A stretch of DNA of 64,000 nt, taken from the NCBI GenBank assembly GCA_028386065.3, contig JAKUCV010000237.1, positions 64,661 to 128,660 on the forward strand, written 5' to 3'. The translations under genes were made by a program, and so were the position numbers. The notes under the pieces are model-generated. The model was not told the DNA's origin. It saw only the letters and a program-made list of their open reading frames with translations, and did no database searches. Shown here piece by piece: positions 57,768-64,000 of the stretch; positions within the stretch are counted from its first letter, which is position 1; each line of letters starts with the position of its first letter. This stretch comes from Turnera subulata (lineage: Eukaryota; Streptophyta; Magnoliopsida; Malpighiales; Passifloraceae).

Positions 57768-58400
57768 CTCTTTATTTGTGTTTTACTATCCAACATTTAA
57801 TCAAATCCGAATACACTCTCATTTTTATCAGAATACCAAAGGCTTATTTTTTTTGTTGTGATTATGGATGTAATGCCATTTAAAGGAAACAAAAAGGTAT
57901 GAAAGGGTAGTAATTAATTTCATCTTTGTTTGATTTATTAGTAAACTGTTTTTTGATAGGGCGGCAGAATTGACAGTGACAGTGTTTGCCGAGAGATTGT
58001 AGGTGATTTTTGACAAAATTAATGGGTTGAAGCAGGTCTAGACGATGGTATAGAAGAAGGTGTGGATGATGATGCTAGAGGCATGAATCTAAAGGAGATT
58101 TGGAAGAAAGCTATGATAAAAAATATTTTTTTAAAAAAATTTAAAAAATAAAAAAGAGAAAGACATTGATAAGTGTTGTTTTCTTAAACGAGTTTAAATA
58201 AAATATAAATAGAAGGAAAAAAAGATGAGAAAAAAATCAAATGAAAAAGGTGGAGAAGGAAAAAGAGACAAGACACGACGTTGTTTTGGACATGTACCCG
58301 TACAGTAATGGCGTCAAGACGAGGTGAACGATGCTTTTGTCCGGTAAAAAATAAATTGCTGAACTGATTTTAGATTAATTGTGTAAATTGAAATTAAGAA
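57768..58400. other. intergenic DNA
   Basis: No gene recognised. A-rich runs occur around 58110-58260. Confidence 0.5.
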
Positions 58401-58410
58401 AAAAAAAGGA

Positions 58411-58567
58411 GTAAAGACTTTTACTGACCTCATCCAACGGCTATGGAGGCGTTGGACACATCACATGGGAACATCCGTTAATTAAATTTTAAGTAAAAAA
58501 AGGAAGTAAAAAGTTTTAGTGACGCTATCCAACGGCTAAGGAGGCGTTGGACACATCACATGGGAAC
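58411..58567 (+). repeat. direct repeat in the promoter of the coatomer gene
   Basis: About 60 bases (TCCAACGGCTATGGAGGCGT TGGACACATCACATGGGAAC) at 58430-58475 recur at 58520-58565 with few changes. The copies are 91 bases apart and lie 490-620 bases before the start codon. Confidence 0.85.
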
Positions 58568-59049
58568 ATTTCCCTTGCCACAAAAACCTTGGTAACAAAG
58601 AAATGCCGAGAACAGCAATTATCCCCACATATATATAGAGAGAGGTGAGGACTAAGAGGACACCAAAAAGAAAAGAAAAGAGTCAAAGACAAAGAAAAGA
58701 GACGAAAAGAAAAGAAAAACCATAAAAGAAAGAGAGAAAAAAAAAGAAAAAAAAAAAAAAAAACTGAATCGATTACTGTACTTGACAGGTAATGGACTAC
58801 CATCGTCTTCTCTTCCTCACCTTCGATTTTTCTCTTCAGGAACCTCTCTTGCCAAACCCTAAGCAACCACGATCTACTACTCTCACATAGCTACCTGTTA
58901 CCTAACATTTCCTTTGCTCTCTGTTTCTCCTCCAGATCAGGAGGTTTCCGAATCAGATCGCAAAATCGCCGCTGCTCGTTTCGCTATCTCCACTCTCGTT
59001 CCAGTGTTCCTAGACCTGATCTCTGCGTTCCGGATCGATCAAAATCACA
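58568..59049 (+). promoter_or_regulatory. promoter and 5' UTR of the coatomer delta gene
   Basis: A TATA-like ACATATATATAGAGAG lies near 58626-58640. The leader then has a long purine run (58660-58760) and a C/T-rich stretch before the ATG. The transcription start could be anywhere after about 58655. Confidence 0.45.
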
Positions 59050-63093
<4,044 letters not shown>

Positions 63094-64000
63094 AACTATA
63101 CGCCCTTTTATATCTTGGAGTAATGAATTTGTAGCATAGGTAAAGTGGTTTGTGCTCTATGGTGAAATTAGATTAGTATATTCTCAGCTTTGAGTTTTTG
63201 GTTATTGACGTCTGAATTTTTATGCACACTGGCTTTTTCTGTTTAGATGGGTAGATTTCGCCTAAACTTTACGCACTTTTTGTGCGGTCATTTGTGGTTA
63301 TGGATGATACCCACCAATCTGTCCGGTAGGTTTTTGTACAACTATCTGGTTTGTGTCATGTACACTTCTGGAGTAATTGTTGTTTTGGGGTTGGCTGCAT
63401 ACGGTGAACTCGCTTATCATGCGTTGCATTATGACCCTTTTGAAAAGAAAATTTTTCATTTCTGTATTGTGACCGTAGCAAAATGCATGTGGCAAATTAC
63501 GAATCCTTTGCATTCTCCTTTTCCGGAATTGAAAATGCTGAACCCTTTCCCTATTTTGGGCTTTTGGACTAAATTTTTGGCATTTTGTCGAAATAGTTTA
63601 AACTATGATCTTGCTTAAAGGACATTAAAATTCATTCCCTACTAATTTCCTCTTCTCGAGTAATTGCACCAATTTGCGATCCTTGCATCATGTATCCTTA
63701 TGACATTAGCCTACTGCATCTTATTATTAACGATCATGAAGGTCACTTTAGTAGGTAGCGGTGTTTCTATAGGGTTTGCATGCATTATCTGTTTTACGAA
63801 TGTGGTTTGTTTAATATTTGTAAATATTCCGCTTTGAGTTGTATTCCGTGGCATCATTGATAATATATATACATGCACATACCTAAGTGTATATTGTCAT
63901 ATTTTGGAATAAGAGTCTGTTCAAAAGGAAGTATAAGTAGGTTTTAAAGAATAATGTCGGTAAACATATTCATTTCAGAGTTTTCAGAATTTTGTTGTAT
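63094..64000 (+). other. 3' UTR and downstream flank of the coatomer gene
   Basis: No further gene recognised to the end of the window. Open frames at 63247-63618 are not protein-like. The 3' UTR end was not determined. Confidence 0.5.

Noticed and set aside
63247..63618. 123-codon plus-strand open frame after the coatomer gene
   Set aside because: Composition is not that of a conserved protein, there is no recognisable domain, and the position fits a 3' UTR or flank.

Overview
This is a window of flowering-plant (eudicot-like) nuclear DNA: AT-rich, with intron-containing genes at both ends and a very large block of nested transposable elements between them. Two intact host genes can be read. 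At 5288-6960 (+) lies a three-exon R2R3-MYB transcription factor of the MIXTA-like subgroup 9 (MYB16/MYB106 type). At 59050-63093 (+) lies an eleven-exon gene for the delta subunit of the COPI coatomer. All splice phases close in both. I cannot name the species from the sequence.

Layout. 1-5.1 kb: decayed LTR pieces around a three-unit AT-rich tandem repeat, then the MYB promoter. 5.3-7 kb: MYB gene. 7-10.8 kb: intergenic DNA with a copia-type LTR remnant and a short antisense exon-like stretch. 10.8-13.1 kb: a Ty1/copia element (Tork/Tnt1-like) with both LTRs but only gag plus a protease fragment inside. 13.6-13.9 kb: a 276-bp hAT MITE. 14.1-14.9 kb: an Athila-like LTR remnant. 15.2-23.6 kb and 39.8-46.3 kb: an array of PIF/Harbinger derivatives (MYB/SANT-like ORF plus DDE transposase), with plus-strand deletion copies facing minus-strand fuller copies.

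One plus-strand copy is split by a 16.2-kb Ty3/gypsy Tat-lineage element (23581-39828, target duplication ATAAG). That element carries a 3.1-kb solo LTR nested in its integrase (30733-33814, target duplication GACTA). It also carries an antisense, intron-containing accessory gene (34792-36076, minus) with its own TATA box, minisatellites before the 3' LTR, and a 241-bp perfect duplication around an N that looks like an assembly error. Another PIF copy is split by a 1486-bp non-autonomous hAT element (43279-44764). 46.8-57.6 kb is a three-level nest: a Tat-type LTR split by an Athila-type solo LTR (47403-56505, target duplication CCCCT), itself split by a 7.7-kb internally deleted Athila element (48329-56002, target duplication AATGC).

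The mobile elements are mostly dead: stops, frameshifts and lost catalytic residues, many explained by C-to-T or G-to-A transitions. The best candidate for something under-described is the antisense gene of the Tat element. It has a conserved intron, a TATA box about 70 bp downstream of a GC-rich palindromic cluster that also occurs in the element's own LTR, and similarity to the plant proteins annotated as DUF7745 / plant-mobile-domain-like. The two host genes are unrelated functionally: one is an epidermal cell-fate and cuticle regulator, the other a vesicle-coat housekeeping gene.
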